Shown here one piece after another: positions 1 through 8,106 of a stretch of DNA of 64,000 nucleotides (position 1 is its first letter; every line of letters begins with the position of its first letter). The notes under the pieces are model-generated. The model saw only the letters and a program-made list of their open reading frames with translations, searched no databases and had not been told where the DNA came from. This stretch comes from Pseudodesulfovibrio sp. S3 (GTDB lineage: Bacteria > Desulfobacterota > Desulfovibrionia > Desulfovibrionales > Desulfovibrionaceae), in contig NZ_QTZO01000003.1 of the NCBI RefSeq assembly GCF_004025585.1, positions 1 through 64,000 of the forward strand. The letters run 5' to 3'. The translations under genes were made by a program, and so were the position numbers.

Positions 1-251
1 ATTCCGAGCATCTGGTGCTCAGCGTGAAAAAGGACGGCACCCTGTTCCTTGACGAATACCAGGTGGGCCTGGACGAACTGGAAGAGCACCTCAAGCGGTT
101 GGTATCCAAACAGAAAAAGCAGCTTTTCCTGCGCGCTGACAAGGAGGTGCCTTACGGCACGGTGGTTCAGGTCATGGGCGAGATCAAGGCCGCCGGCATC
201 GACAGGCTGGGCATTGTTGCGGAACAGCCAAAGCTTGAAAAAAACAAGTAA
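1..251 (+). CDS. tolR: TolR/ExbD-type biopolymer transport protein, 3' end only
   Basis: This is the C-terminal 82 residues of a TolR/ExbD protein whose start and membrane anchor lie left of the window. The visible part is the periplasmic domain, with the family pattern LSVKKDGTLFLDE followed by LFLRADKEVPYGTVVQVMGE and a closing segment on relating to G-I-x-R-L-G-I-V-AE. In the family TolR sits in the inner membrane with TolQ and uses the proton gradient to drive the Tol-Pal system during cell constriction. The gene lies 22 bases before a TolA/TonB-like gene and is followed by tolB and pal, which favours TolR over ExbD. The frame is open from base 3. Confidence 0.9.
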   Translation, partial: SEHLVLSVKKDGTLFLDEYQVGLDELEEHLKRLVSKQKKQLFLRADKEVPYGTVVQVMGEIKAAGIDRLGIVAEQPKLEKNK

Positions 252-273
252 TTTTTTAGATACAGTGTAGCCT

Positions 274-1167
274 ATGCGCCAGGAACTCGGTTTCGTCTTA
301 TCACTTTGCTTTCACGTCGCTTTGGGCGTGTTTGCGCTCTATGGCGTAAGTGGAGTGGATGTACGGGTGAACATGGATCGGCCTGTATACATGGTTGATC
401 TTGTGTCTTTGGCTCCGCCTCCGCCCGGACCGCCGGTTCAGGTCAAGGCGCAGGCCAAGGCTCCGTCTGAAACTGCCGAAGTACCGGTGGTCGAGGCCAA
501 ACCTGAACCAGCAGTTGAAGTTGCCCCCACGCCGGTGGTTGAGGCCAAACCTGAACCTCAGGTCAAGGAAATCAGCCCTAAGAAGGTTGAAAAGAAGAGT
601 GTGGTAAAGAAGGCGGAAGAAAAAAAACCCGAACCCAAGCCTGAGCCCAAGCCTGAACCGAAACCCAAACCCAAACCGGAGAAGACCGCCGAACAGCTTC
701 TGGCTGAAGGCATGGCCGCAGCCAAGGCGCAGGCCAAGAAACAGGACCAGACAAAGAATAATGCTCTGGCTTCCGAACTGGCCGCAATCAAAAAGAGGGA
801 AGGCGATCAGGTTTATGCTCATGGCGGTCAGTCTGGTGGCGAAGAGGGTGGTAAAGAAGGCGGCACAGTTGGAGGTTCCGGATCGGGGCTTTCGGAAGTG
901 TATGCTCTTATAGTCGGCGCTGCCATTAAGAAGAACTGGCGTTATCCGGCTTTTGCCGGGGAGGCTAATTTGGTGGTTTCCATTGAAATCAAGCTGGAAG
1001 CCGATGGGAAAATTATGTCCTCGAAGGTCATTGGGTCGTCAAATAATCCTGAATTTGACAATTCAGCCCTTCGGGCAATCAAAGAAACTGAATATGTCGA
1101 AAAACCGAGATCACCGCGTGATCGCGTAATTCGTCTCAATTTCAACAGCCAGGAACTCTCTGAGTAA
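274..1167 (+). CDS. tolA: TolA/TonB-like energy-transducing protein
   Basis: This 297-residue protein has the layout of a TolA or TonB protein. A single membrane segment lies at about residues 5-25. A long proline-, glutamate- and lysine-rich stretch at about 48-150 includes tandem EPKP repeats and is likely extended across the periplasm. A lysine/alanine-rich helical part follows, then a glycine-rich linker at about 182-203, then a TonB/TolA C-terminal domain from about 205 that begins LSEVYALIVGAAIKKNWRYP. Its place between tolR and tolB argues for the TolA role, linking the inner-membrane motor to TolB-Pal. TonB-like sequence in the C-terminal domain makes the exact name uncertain. No strong ribosome binding site is seen before the ATG. 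Confidence 0.85.
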   Translation: MRQELGFVLSLCFHVALGVFALYGVSGVDVRVNMDRPVYMVDLVSLAPPPPGPPVQVKAQAKAPSETAEVPVVEAKPEPAVEVAPTPVVEAKPEPQVKEISPKKVEKKSVVKKAEEKKPEPKPEPKPEPKPKPKPEKTAEQLLAEGMAAAKAQAKKQDQTKNNALASELAAIKKREGDQVYAHGGQSGGEEGGKEGGTVGGSGSGLSEVYALIVGAAIKKNWRYPAFAGEANLVVSIEIKLEADGKIMSSKVIGSSNNPEFDNSALRAIKETEYVEKPRSPRDRVIRLNFNSQELSE

Positions 1168-1172
1168 ATTGT

Positions 1173-2480
1173 ATGAAACGAATATTGACCCTTTTTACCT
1201 GTTGTGTCTGTGTTTGTCTCATGACTTCATTGTCTATCGCACAGGGCCCATTGACCGTGGATATTCATGGTCCGGGACAGCGCATGGTGAACATCGTCTT
1301 GTTACCCCCCAAGGGGCTCAAGGGAGCACCCTTGCCCGAGGCCGCAGCCAAGGCCTTCGAGGAATTGGTGGTCAACGACTTGAGTTACATTCCGTTCTTG
1401 AAGATCGTTCCTGTGACCAAACTTCTGGGCGGAGATCCCAGTAAAGGCGTCATGGGGGCGGATATCGATTTCAAGCCTTTCCAGCTTGCTCGGGTGGATC
1501 TGTGCATGACCACCGGGTGGAATGGACAGTATATTGAGGGCCGCGTGTTCGAAACCTATAGCGGAAGAAGAGTGGTGGGCAAATCCTATCGTGACGTTCA
1601 CGCCAATCTTCCGCAGGTGGCCGATCGTTTCTGTTCTTCGTTTCTCGAAGCGCTGACTGGCAAGAAAGGGTTCTTTGATTCCCCTATCGTCTTTGTAAAA
1701 CAGGATGGTAAGAGCAAGGAAATATTCACAGTGTTGCCTCAGGGCAGAGGCCTGACCCGTATCACGCAGCTCGGGGGCTTCAACTTGAGTCCGGCCTGGT
1801 CGGGCGATGGCAAGCAGATTGCTTTCACCCATATTGCAAAAAATCGGCACGAGCTCGGTATATATGACAGTGAAACAAAAAAAATAAATAGATATTACAA
1901 AGGTCTGGGGAATACCATCATCAGTCCGGTTTATGGCCCTGATGACACTCTTTATGCCGCGCTCAATATTAACGGGGCTACTAATATCTATGAATTGAGC
2001 AAGTCATACAAGGCTGGAAAGACGTTGATCAGTGGTCCATATATTGATGTCTCACCAAGTTTTGACAGGACCGGCAGCAAGATGGTTTTCACTTCGGGCC
2101 GTGCGGGGAATCCCCATATTTACCTGAAGGATATGAAAACCGGAGAGATACGACGTGTGACCACCACCGGTAAGTATAACACTCACCCGTGCATCAGTCC
2201 TGATGGCCGATTTGTGGCTTACACGCATCAAACGTCTGATGGACACCGGATTTACTTGCATGATCTGGGGACTGGTAGGGAAAAACAACTGACGTTCGGT
2301 CCGGGGAATGATGAATATCCCGCTTTTGGACCTGACGGTTACTTTGTGGCTTTTGCATCCAGTCGGTCCGGTGAATATAAGTTGTATCTAACGACAAGGC
2401 ATGGTGATACACCGCGTATAATCTCCACAGGGAAAGGAGGTGCGTTTGCCCCGGCATGGGACACATCTTTGCAATGGTAA
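1173..2480 (+). CDS. tolB: Tol-Pal system beta-propeller protein TolB
   Basis: The 435-residue product begins with a cleavable signal peptide of about 24 residues (MKRILTLFTCCVCVCLMTSL, then SIAQ), so it is periplasmic. Residues about 25-165 match the TolB N-terminal domain. The remainder is a run of PD40/WD40-like blades with recurring patterns such as LSPAWSGDGKQIAFT, VSPSFDRTGSKMVFTSGRAG, CISPDGRFVAYT and YPAFGPDGYFVAFASSRSG. TolB binds Pal and is loaded or displaced through TolA in the family. The length is normal for the family. It starts five bases after the tolA-like stop, which fits one transcript with the flanking tol genes. Confidence 0.95.
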   Translation: MKRILTLFTCCVCVCLMTSLSIAQGPLTVDIHGPGQRMVNIVLLPPKGLKGAPLPEAAAKAFEELVVNDLSYIPFLKIVPVTKLLGGDPSKGVMGADIDFKPFQLARVDLCMTTGWNGQYIEGRVFETYSGRRVVGKSYRDVHANLPQVADRFCSSFLEALTGKKGFFDSPIVFVKQDGKSKEIFTVLPQGRGLTRITQLGGFNLSPAWSGDGKQIAFTHIAKNRHELGIYDSETKKINRYYKGLGNTIISPVYGPDDTLYAALNINGATNIYELSKSYKAGKTLISGPYIDVSPSFDRTGSKMVFTSGRAGNPHIYLKDMKTGEIRRVTTTGKYNTHPCISPDGRFVAYTHQTSDGHRIYLHDLGTGREKQLTFGPGNDEYPAFGPDGYFVAFASSRSGEYKLYLTTRHGDTPRIISTGKGGAFAPAWDTSLQW

Positions 2481-2604
2481 AATGTCATACAAATGGACTT
2501 GATTTTTTATTGGGAAAAGGTGCATCCTATAATGTAGGATAACCTGGTGATTCTGTAAGTAGTTGGAAATAATGGCCGGGCAACGGCTTTACCAAGGAGT
2601 GAGC

Positions 2605-3156
2605 ATGAGAATCAAATGGTATGTCTGTATTGTGGCCCTGTTGGCCTTGTCTCTTCTGGTCTTTACCGGTTGTGCAAAGAAAACAACTTCAACTGCCCCG
2701 TCTGATGCCAAGGTTGAAGTGAACGATGATACCCAGTGGACCCCGCCCCAGCAGGATACGGCTGTTGACGAGGATGCCCTGGCTGCTGAAGCTGAGGCTC
2801 GTGCCAAGGCCGAAGCGGTGGAAGAATTGACCAGCGTTACACTTCATTTTGCTTTTAATTCGTATGAACTGAATGAAGAGTCTCGTTCCATTTTGGCTCT
2901 CAAGGCCAATATCCTGCGCAAATTTACGGACGTCAATGTGGTCATCGAAGGTCATTGTGACGAACGAGGAACCGAAGAGTACAACCTTGCTTTGGGTGAA
3001 CGTCGTGCACGTGCATCTTACGAGCATCTGGTCATTCTCGGCGTTGATCCCGAGCGGATGAAGATCGTCAGTTTTGGCGAGGAATACCCGGTCGATCCTG
3101 CGCACAACGAAAGCGCCTGGGCCAAGAATCGCCGTGCTGAATTTGTTGTGAAATAA
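2605..3156 (+). CDS. pal: Peptidoglycan-associated lipoprotein Pal
   Basis: The 183-residue protein has a lipoprotein signal ending LSLLVFTGC, with the lipidated cysteine at residue 23. A short acidic/alanine-rich linker follows, then an OmpA-type peptidoglycan-binding domain carrying VVIEGHCDERGTEEYNLALG, the diagnostic Pal motif. It is expected to be anchored in the outer membrane and to bind diaminopimelate in the cell wall. I chose the ATG at 2605 because AAGGAG lies just upstream and the signal peptide then starts correctly. A longer frame from 2563 would add 14 unlikely residues. It closes the Tol operon and is followed by a strong terminator. Confidence 0.95.
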   Translation: MRIKWYVCIVALLALSLLVFTGCAKKTTSTAPSDAKVEVNDDTQWTPPQQDTAVDEDALAAEAEARAKAEAVEELTSVTLHFAFNSYELNEESRSILALKANILRKFTDVNVVIEGHCDERGTEEYNLALGERRARASYEHLVILGVDPERMKIVSFGEEYPVDPAHNESAWAKNRRAEFVVK

Positions 3157-3177
3157 CTGAAATTGTATGTAAATTGA

Positions 3178-3211
3178 AAAACGCCGTCCCTGTCGGGGCG
3201 GCGTTTTTTTT
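3178..3211. terminator. Rho-independent terminator after pal
   Basis: A GC-rich hairpin (AACGCCG and CGGCGTT arms with a short inner loop) is followed by an unbroken T run. It ends the Tol-Pal operon. It lies at the convergent end of pgpA and its A-rich left side may also serve the minus strand. Confidence 0.85.
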
Positions 3212-3689
3212 ACATGGAGAACACTGTGTGGAAAAGGTGGATTCCGCCGAGGGCATACAGTCCGGCCACGCCGTCATCGAGCATGACGCCGAGTCCTCCC
3301 GGAAATGCCGTTTCAGCCCATTTTACGGGCCAGGGCTTGACGATGTCGAAGAAGCGGAAGAGTCCAAATGCGATTCCCAGGTACCAGATGGGCATGGCCG
3401 AAAAGAAAAGCAGGGCGAGCCATTGTCCGAAGAGTTCGTCAATGATGACACATCCGGGATCCTTTTCACCCAAGACATGTTCGGCTCGGGAACAGACCCA
3501 TACTCCTATGGCGAGAATGGCTGCCAATACTGCCGCGCGTCCCCACAGCGTGAAGGGCAGAAACAACCATGGGGAGGCAACAATGGCGGCCAGGGAACCC
3601 CAGGTTCCTGGAGCTTTGGGGAAATGGCCGATGGGGCCGAGGGTTGCCAGGCCGGTGGCGAATTTGTCGAGCGGTGTATTTGAAAGCAT
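3210..3689 (-). CDS. pgpA: Phosphatidylglycerophosphatase A
   Basis: The product of about 159 residues matches the PgpA family, which removes the phosphate from phosphatidylglycerophosphate to give phosphatidylglycerol in the inner membrane. Visible family signatures are the N-terminal GLGPIGHFPKAPGTWGS-like block (here TLGPIGHFPKAPGTWGSLAA), the acidic VIIDELFGQW motif and FRFFDIVKPWPVKWAE near the C-terminus, then a GLGVMLDDGVAGLYA block. Several hydrophobic segments agree with a membrane enzyme. I prefer the ATG at 3689 (MLSNTPLDKF), where family similarity begins. A frame from 3761 would add 24 residues without recognisable similarity. Confidence 0.9.
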   Translation of the reverse strand: MLSNTPLDKFATGLATLGPIGHFPKAPGTWGSLAAIVASPWLFLPFTLWGRAAVLAAILAIGVWVCSRAEHVLGEKDPGCVIIDELFGQWLALLFFSAMPIWYLGIAFGLFRFFDIVKPWPVKWAETAFPGGLGVMLDDGVAGLYALGGIHLFHTVFSM

Positions 3690-3858
3690 TGGTCCAATCC
3701 GGTTTGCGATACTTTTTCTCCATGAATAATGGTATCCGGTGATACAGGCAATCCCAATCATCCGTTGCAGGGCTTTTTGTTGTCATGTTGGACATCACAG
3801 CCTTAAGGCCTTGCGGTTCTGACGTGGTTGTTCGATTGCCTGGCTGTTTACGCATGGA

Positions 3859-3893
3859 TAAAGGGGGAGCCGTTTCAAGAAACGATTCCCCCT
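3859..3893 (-). terminator. Hairpin terminator after the molbindin gene
   Basis: On the minus strand AGGGGGA..CGTTT and AAACG..TCCCCCT pair around a CTTG loop, with only a short T run after the stem. It lies about 40 bases past the molbindin stop codon. Confidence 0.65.
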
Positions 3894-3934
3894 CCGTTTG
3901 GATACAGTTTCGGGCGTTATGAGGCTAGGCTGTG

Positions 3935-4144
3935 TTAGTCAGTAACGATCATAACGCTGGTGGCCTTGACCATTGCCTTGACATCGGAGCCTTCCTTAAG
4001 TCCCAGTCTTTCTACAGAATCCTTGGTGATTACCGAAACGATCTCCACGCCGGGCGCAGCTTCAACAACAACTTCGGCGTTGACCATGCCAACATTGATT
4101 TTTTTAATTTTTCCGGGGATCAGATTGCGAGCGCTTACGTTCAT
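3935..4144 (-). CDS. mop: Molybdenum-pterin/molybdate-binding protein (TOBE/Mop, molbindin)
   Basis: This 69-residue protein is a single Mop (TOBE) domain: MNVSARNLIPGKIKKINVGM, then VNAEVVVEAAPGVEIVSVIT and the KEGSDVKAMVKATSVMI end that are typical of molbindins. Such proteins assemble into small oligomers that hold molybdate or tungstate in the cytoplasm. Family members of this length are complete proteins, so it is not a fragment of ModE or ModC. AGGAGAAAC lies just before the ATG. No mod transport genes are next to it, so a storage or buffering role is an inference. Sulfate reducers often use Mo/W enzymes. Confidence 0.9.
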   Translation of the reverse strand: MNVSARNLIPGKIKKINVGMVNAEVVVEAAPGVEIVSVITKDSVERLGLKEGSDVKAMVKATSVMIVTD

Positions 4145-4702
4145 CGTGTTTCTCCTAATAGGGTTGGAATGTAAATCATGATGTACATATTAACATCTGT
4201 TCATGCGTCATGAAAGACTTGCTGTAATAAAATGAAATATTTATATTATCACTCGTTTGGTGGCGGGATAAGTGGAAGCATCTATGGTAATCCCGGGCAT
4301 TGTCTTGTTGTCAGTTCCGGCATGGTTCAGGGGTTCAGCCTAACTCGCTGTGATTGCATCTCGAATTCAGACGGTGCATTTGTCAGGGGAGGCCTGCTCA
4401 TGTCCGTGCGCTCTTTTTTAGTGAAGGCTCCCCTCACAGGGAATCAGCGATGTTGCCAGGTATAGAGCTAACGGCTTGTTACGTGGTTGCGTATAGTAGG
4501 CAGGCGTTTGAAGCTGTAATTTGTAATAATGGAGCGGGGAGAAAACCGATGCTATCTCCCGGTCATCATTTACAGTCTTTTCAATCTGTCAGTGATACTT
4601 GACTAAGGATATGGTCGCAGATATTTCCGTCGCTTGTGACCAAGTTTGTTCGGAAGGTCGGTTTTTTTACAAGAAGTCACGGAATCAATGGAAGGTAAAA
4701 AC
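4145..4702. other. Gene-poor interval of about 560 bases
   Basis: I find no convincing gene here. Short open frames on the plus strand lack family features, codon bias and ribosome binding sites. One inverted repeat stands out: GTCAGGGGAGGCC at about 4383-4394 can pair with GGCTCCCCTCAC at about 4426-4436 around a loop of about 30 bases. It could be part of an untranslated leader or small RNA upstream of the acetyltransferase gene, or simply decayed sequence. Confidence 0.5.
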
Positions 4703-5191
4703 ATGAGACAGGCGACGGTACAGGATCTTCCCGAGATCGTATCCATCTACAATTCGACGGTAGCGACCCGCTTGGCGACTGCTGACACAAAAGAAGTCAG
4801 TGTCGATTCGAAATTGGAATGGTTTCAAAGGCATACTCCGGATAAACGACCAATATTAGTTCATGAAACCGGAGATCGGATTGCAGCTTGGGTGAGTTTT
4901 GAATCGTTTTACGGGCGCCCTGCATACGACCATACTGCGGAAATCAGTATTTATATCGATTCGGAGTACAGGGGGCAGGGGCTTGGGAAAAAGTTGGTGC
5001 AGGAAGCGATGGACATGACCCAGGGGTTGAACATCAAAACGCTTCTTGGCTATATTTTTTCGCATAATGAACCCAGCATCAGGCTTTTCAAGTCGTTCGG
5101 GTTTGAAGAATGGGGAAGATTGAACGACATCGCGGAAATGGACGGCAAGGAATACAGCCTGTCGATTCTCGGAAAACGGATCAATTCTTAG
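4703..5191 (+). CDS. GNAT family N-acetyltransferase (phosphinothricin acetyltransferase-like)
   Basis: The 162-residue product has the GNAT fold order. An N-terminal MRQATVQDLPEIVSIYNSTV helix is followed by AYDHTAEISIYIDSEYRGQGLGKKLV, which contains the acetyl-CoA-binding Q/R-x-x-G-x-G loop, then a C-terminal NEPSIRLFKSFGFEEWG block. This arrangement is closest to the Pat/YncA subgroup that acetylates small amines or amino-acid analogues. The substrate cannot be told from sequence. The start at 4703 is preceded by GGAAGGT at a good distance. Frames from 4646 or 4688 would only add residues without similarity. It stands alone after a long intergenic region. Confidence 0.85.
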   Translation: MRQATVQDLPEIVSIYNSTVATRLATADTKEVSVDSKLEWFQRHTPDKRPILVHETGDRIAAWVSFESFYGRPAYDHTAEISIYIDSEYRGQGLGKKLVQEAMDMTQGLNIKTLLGYIFSHNEPSIRLFKSFGFEEWGRLNDIAEMDGKEYSLSILGKRINS

Positions 5192-5341
5192 CGTGGTTGC
5201 CCGCCATGACACTCTGTGTCGGTGCGATGGATCAGAAAATAAATCATTCTTTGACGGTTTGTACGGAGAGAACGGTCGTATCGAAGATGGAGATTCGGCG
5301 GTCGGTTTGTTCTCCCTAGAGGCTCTCCCGCACTCCTGACA

Positions 5342-5710
5342 TCATTTCCTTGGTCGGAAGAGAAGAGGCACGCCCAGCAGAAAAAACGTTCCGATGGCAT
5401 ACAGGCAACGCCATAGGGAGTTGCCTTTGGCGGTGTGGCTCTCATCGGGATCTTTCGGGTGTTCGCCTGCAGGCTGCCGCTTCGGAACAGAGGTAGTTGC
5501 AAGAATTGCCCTGGCCCGATCGGCGTCACGGTCGGCCACTCTCAGTTTTACCCCTCCCACAGCATTGGCGTACATCCAGTTTGCGCTCACCATGCCAGCA
5601 TCGATGATGTATGATTCAATGCCGTTCTTCTCCAGCGCATGCTGGGCGAGATGCGCTTCCCATGCGTAAAAGCTTGCGAAGACTGTTGTCAGGTTAAGCT
5701 GATTGCTCAT
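5342..5710 (-). CDS. DUF2007-type putative signal-transducing protein with C-terminal membrane segment
   Basis: The 122-residue protein starts with a DUF2007 domain. VFASFYAWEAHLAQHALEKN and IESYIIDAGMVSANWMYANA are followed by GGVKLRVADRDADRARAIL, the pattern seen in this small ferredoxin-like-fold family. A hydrophilic linker (residues about 72-98) leads to one hydrophobic segment, LYAIGTFFLLGVPLLF, at the C-terminus. It is therefore probably a tail-anchored inner-membrane protein. Its biochemical role is unknown; the family name reflects similarity to a PII-like fold rather than a shown activity. Its first codons overlap the shifted frame of a maf remnant. Confidence 0.75.
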   Translation of the reverse strand: MSNQLNLTTVFASFYAWEAHLAQHALEKNGIESYIIDAGMVSANWMYANAVGGVKLRVADRDADRARAILATTSVPKRQPAGEHPKDPDESHTAKGNSLWRCLYAIGTFFLLGVPLLFRPRK

Positions 5711-5719
5711 GCGATGACA

Positions 5720-5800
5720 CCACTCCCCATTTCAGCAGGCATTCAAGCACCCGGGCCAGGGGCAACATTGGTGTAGGAGCCGCGTACGCCGCAGACATAG
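5720..5800 (-). pseudogene. Frameshifted remnant of a maf 3' end
   Basis: On the minus strand one frame reads YVCGVRGSYTNV, matching LVTGIRGSYTNV of the intact maf gene at 7312-7923. After a deletion of about 8 bases the next frame reads LPLARVLECLLKWGVV, matching LPVARVLEVLVSWGVV. At DNA level the first 26 bases of the match (GGC..AATGT) agree at 20 positions. In the first frame a start codon at 5859, two bases after the flavoprotein stop, opens a 38-codon frame that ends at 5743, so a short peptide could still be made. The piece lies between the flavoprotein and DUF2007 genes, with the other copy 1.6 kb away in the same orientation. Confidence 0.75.
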
Positions 5801-5861
5801 TGAGCCCCGTCCCTGTAGTATGAACGGTCACGTTTATAATGGCGCATTTTGATATCCATGG

Positions 5862-6596
5862 TCAACATACTCCGCTTGCCCTGTCCTTCCGTATTCTGAG
5901 GATGGTCTGTGTCATCTGCTCAAGGATGGCTTCCGGATCGTTGACGTATTTCTTGTTTGCGGCTTCCAGTGATTCTTTTCTGATTGCTCCATGTGTAGCC
6001 ATTTCGGCCCCGCACATGGCGACTGCCTTCATTTGATTGAGCAGAAGATCAGGGTCGGTCACGAGAAGATGCGATGCTGGAAAATGCAGTTCTCCAGCAA
6101 GTTGCCATCCCATGTTGTCAATAATTCGATGAAAAATTCTACTGATTGTAATAAATGATTCTTCTTCAGGATTGCCGGAAGTAAAAATCAGTACGACTTT
6201 TTGTTCTTTTTTATTTCTTTTCACATGGTATGTTCTGCCAATTCTAAACTCAAAATGTGCCCCTAACGTCACTCTTAACCGCTCAATCAGTTTCTTCAGG
6301 TTGCTTGACATGGAGTCAAAATAAACAGGGCTCGCAAAAACAAGAAAATCAGTTTGTTCCATCTTTGCGATAACAGACGTCATGTCATCAGTATAGTTAC
6401 ACACTCCTGGAGTCTCGAACATACATTTCCCGCAGCCTGAACAGGTGGCGATTTTTTGTTTGGACGGATACAGCACTTCACATTGCGCATTTGCAGACAT
6501 AGCGCCTTGTAAAAAACTGCTCAGTACAATGTCGGTGAATCCCTCTTCAGATCGATGACTTCCATTAAACGAAAGGATCTTGAAAGAATTATCCAT
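5862..6596 (-). CDS. Iron-sulfur flavoprotein / NADPH-dependent FMN reductase family
   Basis: The 244-residue protein has a flavodoxin-like N-terminus (FKILSFNGSHRSEEGFTDIV) and a compact cysteine motif, C52-x2-C55-x2-C58-x7-C66, typical of iron-sulfur flavoproteins that bind one 4Fe-4S cluster next to FMN. FLVFASPVYFDSMSSNLKKL is the second flavin-binding block. Such proteins pass electrons from ferredoxin or NAD(P)H to acceptors such as quinones or peroxides; the acceptor here is unknown. The ATG at 6596 is preceded by AAAGGAGG about ten bases away; a GTG three codons earlier sits too close to that site. It follows a MarR gene by 24 bases, so co-regulation is likely. It appears AT-richer than its neighbours. 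Confidence 0.85.
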   Translation of the reverse strand: MDNSFKILSFNGSHRSEEGFTDIVLSSFLQGAMSANAQCEVLYPSKQKIATCSGCGKCMFETPGVCNYTDDMTSVIAKMEQTDFLVFASPVYFDSMSSNLKKLIERLRVTLGAHFEFRIGRTYHVKRNKKEQKVVLIFTSGNPEEESFITISRIFHRIIDNMGWQLAGELHFPASHLLVTDPDLLLNQMKAVAMCGAEMATHGAIRKESLEAANKKYVNDPEAILEQMTQTILRIRKDRASGVC

Positions 6597-6620
6597 GATG
6601 ATCACGCCTCCTTTGTCGAT

Positions 6621-7064
6621 TCAATATCGCTGTAGATGGTTGGCTGCATTTTCAGCCATTGTCTGTAGATCTCTTATCACCGAGTCCTGCCTTTCCTGCG
6701 GCATTTCGTGGCATATTATTTCACTCCACAGCGTGATGATATTCCAGAATTCTTTTTCAATTGCCCGTGCCGAAGGCTGCAAAAAAACACGTTTAATCCT
6801 TCCATCGTTTTTGTCCGGCATCCTTCGTACATAACCCACATCTTCAAGCTTTTTCAACGCCCTGGCGGTGTTGGCCTTGTCCACAAAAACCCTTTTCGTC
6901 AGCTCTTCTTGGCTCAAACCATCTTCATCAAAGAGTTCAGCCAGAAAAATGTATTGCCCTGTACCGATCTTTACGGAAGGCAACTCCTGTCCTAAATAAA
7001 GACTGGACATTCTGTGGAGTAGAGCAATGAAGCGACCCGTGGTTTGTCGTCCTTGTAAATGCAT
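6621..7064 (-). CDS. MarR family transcriptional regulator
   Basis: The 147-residue protein has the MarR winged-helix order: an N-terminal dimerisation helix, then IFLAELFDEDGLSQEELTKR, VDKANTARALKKLEDVGYVR (recognition helix) and the wing RMPDKNDGRIKRVFLQPSA, followed by C-terminal helices. MarR proteins usually repress a neighbouring gene and release DNA on binding a small aromatic or oxidised ligand. The adjacent downstream iron-sulfur flavoprotein is the obvious target. I chose the ATG at 7064 because AAGGA lies upstream and the length is normal. The frame stays open to 7334, but that 90-residue extension shows no similarity and would run into maf. Confidence 0.88.
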   Translation of the reverse strand: MHLQGRQTTGRFIALLHRMSSLYLGQELPSVKIGTGQYIFLAELFDEDGLSQEELTKRVFVDKANTARALKKLEDVGYVRRMPDKNDGRIKRVFLQPSARAIEKEFWNIITLWSEIICHEMPQERQDSVIRDLQTMAENAANHLQRY

Positions 7065-7311
7065 GTCCAGCGTTCCTTTTTTTAAGTTGACTTCGCAACC
7101 AATGTGCCGAGATATTGTTGCGATGTCAACCAAAAATCCAAGGGAAGGGTGAGATGACGTCAAGTTTCGGAGCAAGCGCGCAAGGAAGAGGCGGCAGGTG
7201 CCTACAGAGAAGTACCAGCATCCGGCATCGAAGGCTGTTCGAACATGTTTATCGTAACTGTCTGTGGTAATGAACTCTGGCAGTCCCTTGGTGGGGACTT
7301 CATCTGATTTT

Positions 7312-7923
7312 TCAGCCCTGCCTTGGAACGACAACTCCCCAAGAGACTAAAACTTCTAGAACACGGGCCACAGGCAGTCCGACCACGTTGGTGTAAGAAC
7401 CCCGGATGCCGGTCACCAGGAAGGTGCCGATGCCCTGGATGGCATAGGCTCCGGCCTTGTCCATGGGTTCTCCTGTTTCGATGTATCCCATGAGTTCCGC
7501 TTCAGTGGAGAGGCGCATGTCCACATCCGTGCTCACGGCTTCTGACACCGTGGAGCCGTCGGGCAGGATCAGGCAGAATCCCGTCACCACCTGATGCGTC
7601 TCGCCGGATAGGGCGGTCAGCATCTCCAGAGCGTCGAGCTTGCTCTCCGGCTTGCCCATGATGCGATGCTTGTGAACCACGATGGTGTCCGCGCCGATCA
7701 CGGTCTTTTCCTTGAAACGTTGAGCCACATCCCGTGTTTTTATTTCTGCCATGCGCAGGGCGTAGTCCAGCGGGGATTCGTCCTGTTCGGGCATGGGCTC
7801 GTCCAGGATGCTCGGGTGCACTTCGAAGGCGAGTCCGAGATCGGAGAGCAGTTCCCGGCGTCTGGGAGAACCGGATGCCAGGATAATGGGACTGAGAGAC
7901 TGGAAAGGGCCATGTTTTTTCAT
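7312..7923 (-). CDS. maf: Maf family nucleoside triphosphate pyrophosphatase
   Basis: The product of about 203 residues is a complete Maf protein. PIILASGSPRRRELLSDLGL opens the family; VIGADTIVVHK, MGKPESKLDALEMLTALSG and GEPMDKAGAYAIQGIG follow. Maf enzymes hydrolyse non-canonical or bulk NTPs to NMP and pyrophosphate, a house-cleaning role linked to arrest of cell division. The start at 7923 (MKKHGPF) places the conserved block about 10 residues in; in-frame ATGs at 7941 and 7947 are possible, and no site has a strong ribosome binding site. The last 14 codons (from RVLEVL) look AT-richer than the body of the gene, and a second decayed copy of this 3' end exists at 5720-5800. Confidence 0.9.
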   Translation of the reverse strand: MKKHGPFQSLSPIILASGSPRRRELLSDLGLAFEVHPSILDEPMPEQDESPLDYALRMAEIKTRDVAQRFKEKTVIGADTIVVHKHRIMGKPESKLDALEMLTALSGETHQVVTGFCLILPDGSTVSEAVSTDVDMRLSTEAELMGYIETGEPMDKAGAYAIQGIGTFLVTGIRGSYTNVVGLPVARVLEVLVSWGVVVPRQG

Positions 7924-8106
7924 GCAGTAAATCTCTCTCATATTCATCGGGGAGTCAACGGCGGCCCACTGACGTTTTTTTGTCGTTCTGAAGTCCGTAT
8001 GGTTTACAGCTTGATTTGATTTGTAACTTTTTATTGTATTTCAAGCGATTATGTTTCTGGCAGGTTTATTGCTACATATCGTGCGCGCGGAAGCGCAGGA
8101 GAGACC

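Noticed and set aside
4232-4602. Two short plus-strand open frames (77 and 82 codons) in the gene-poor interval.
   Set aside because: They overlap each other in different frames, lack ribosome binding sites and resemble no family; no more than chance frames.
7065-7334. A 90-residue N-terminal extension of the MarR protein.
   Set aside because: It overlaps the end of maf, has no similarity, and the internal ATG at 7064 has a good ribosome binding site and gives the normal MarR length.
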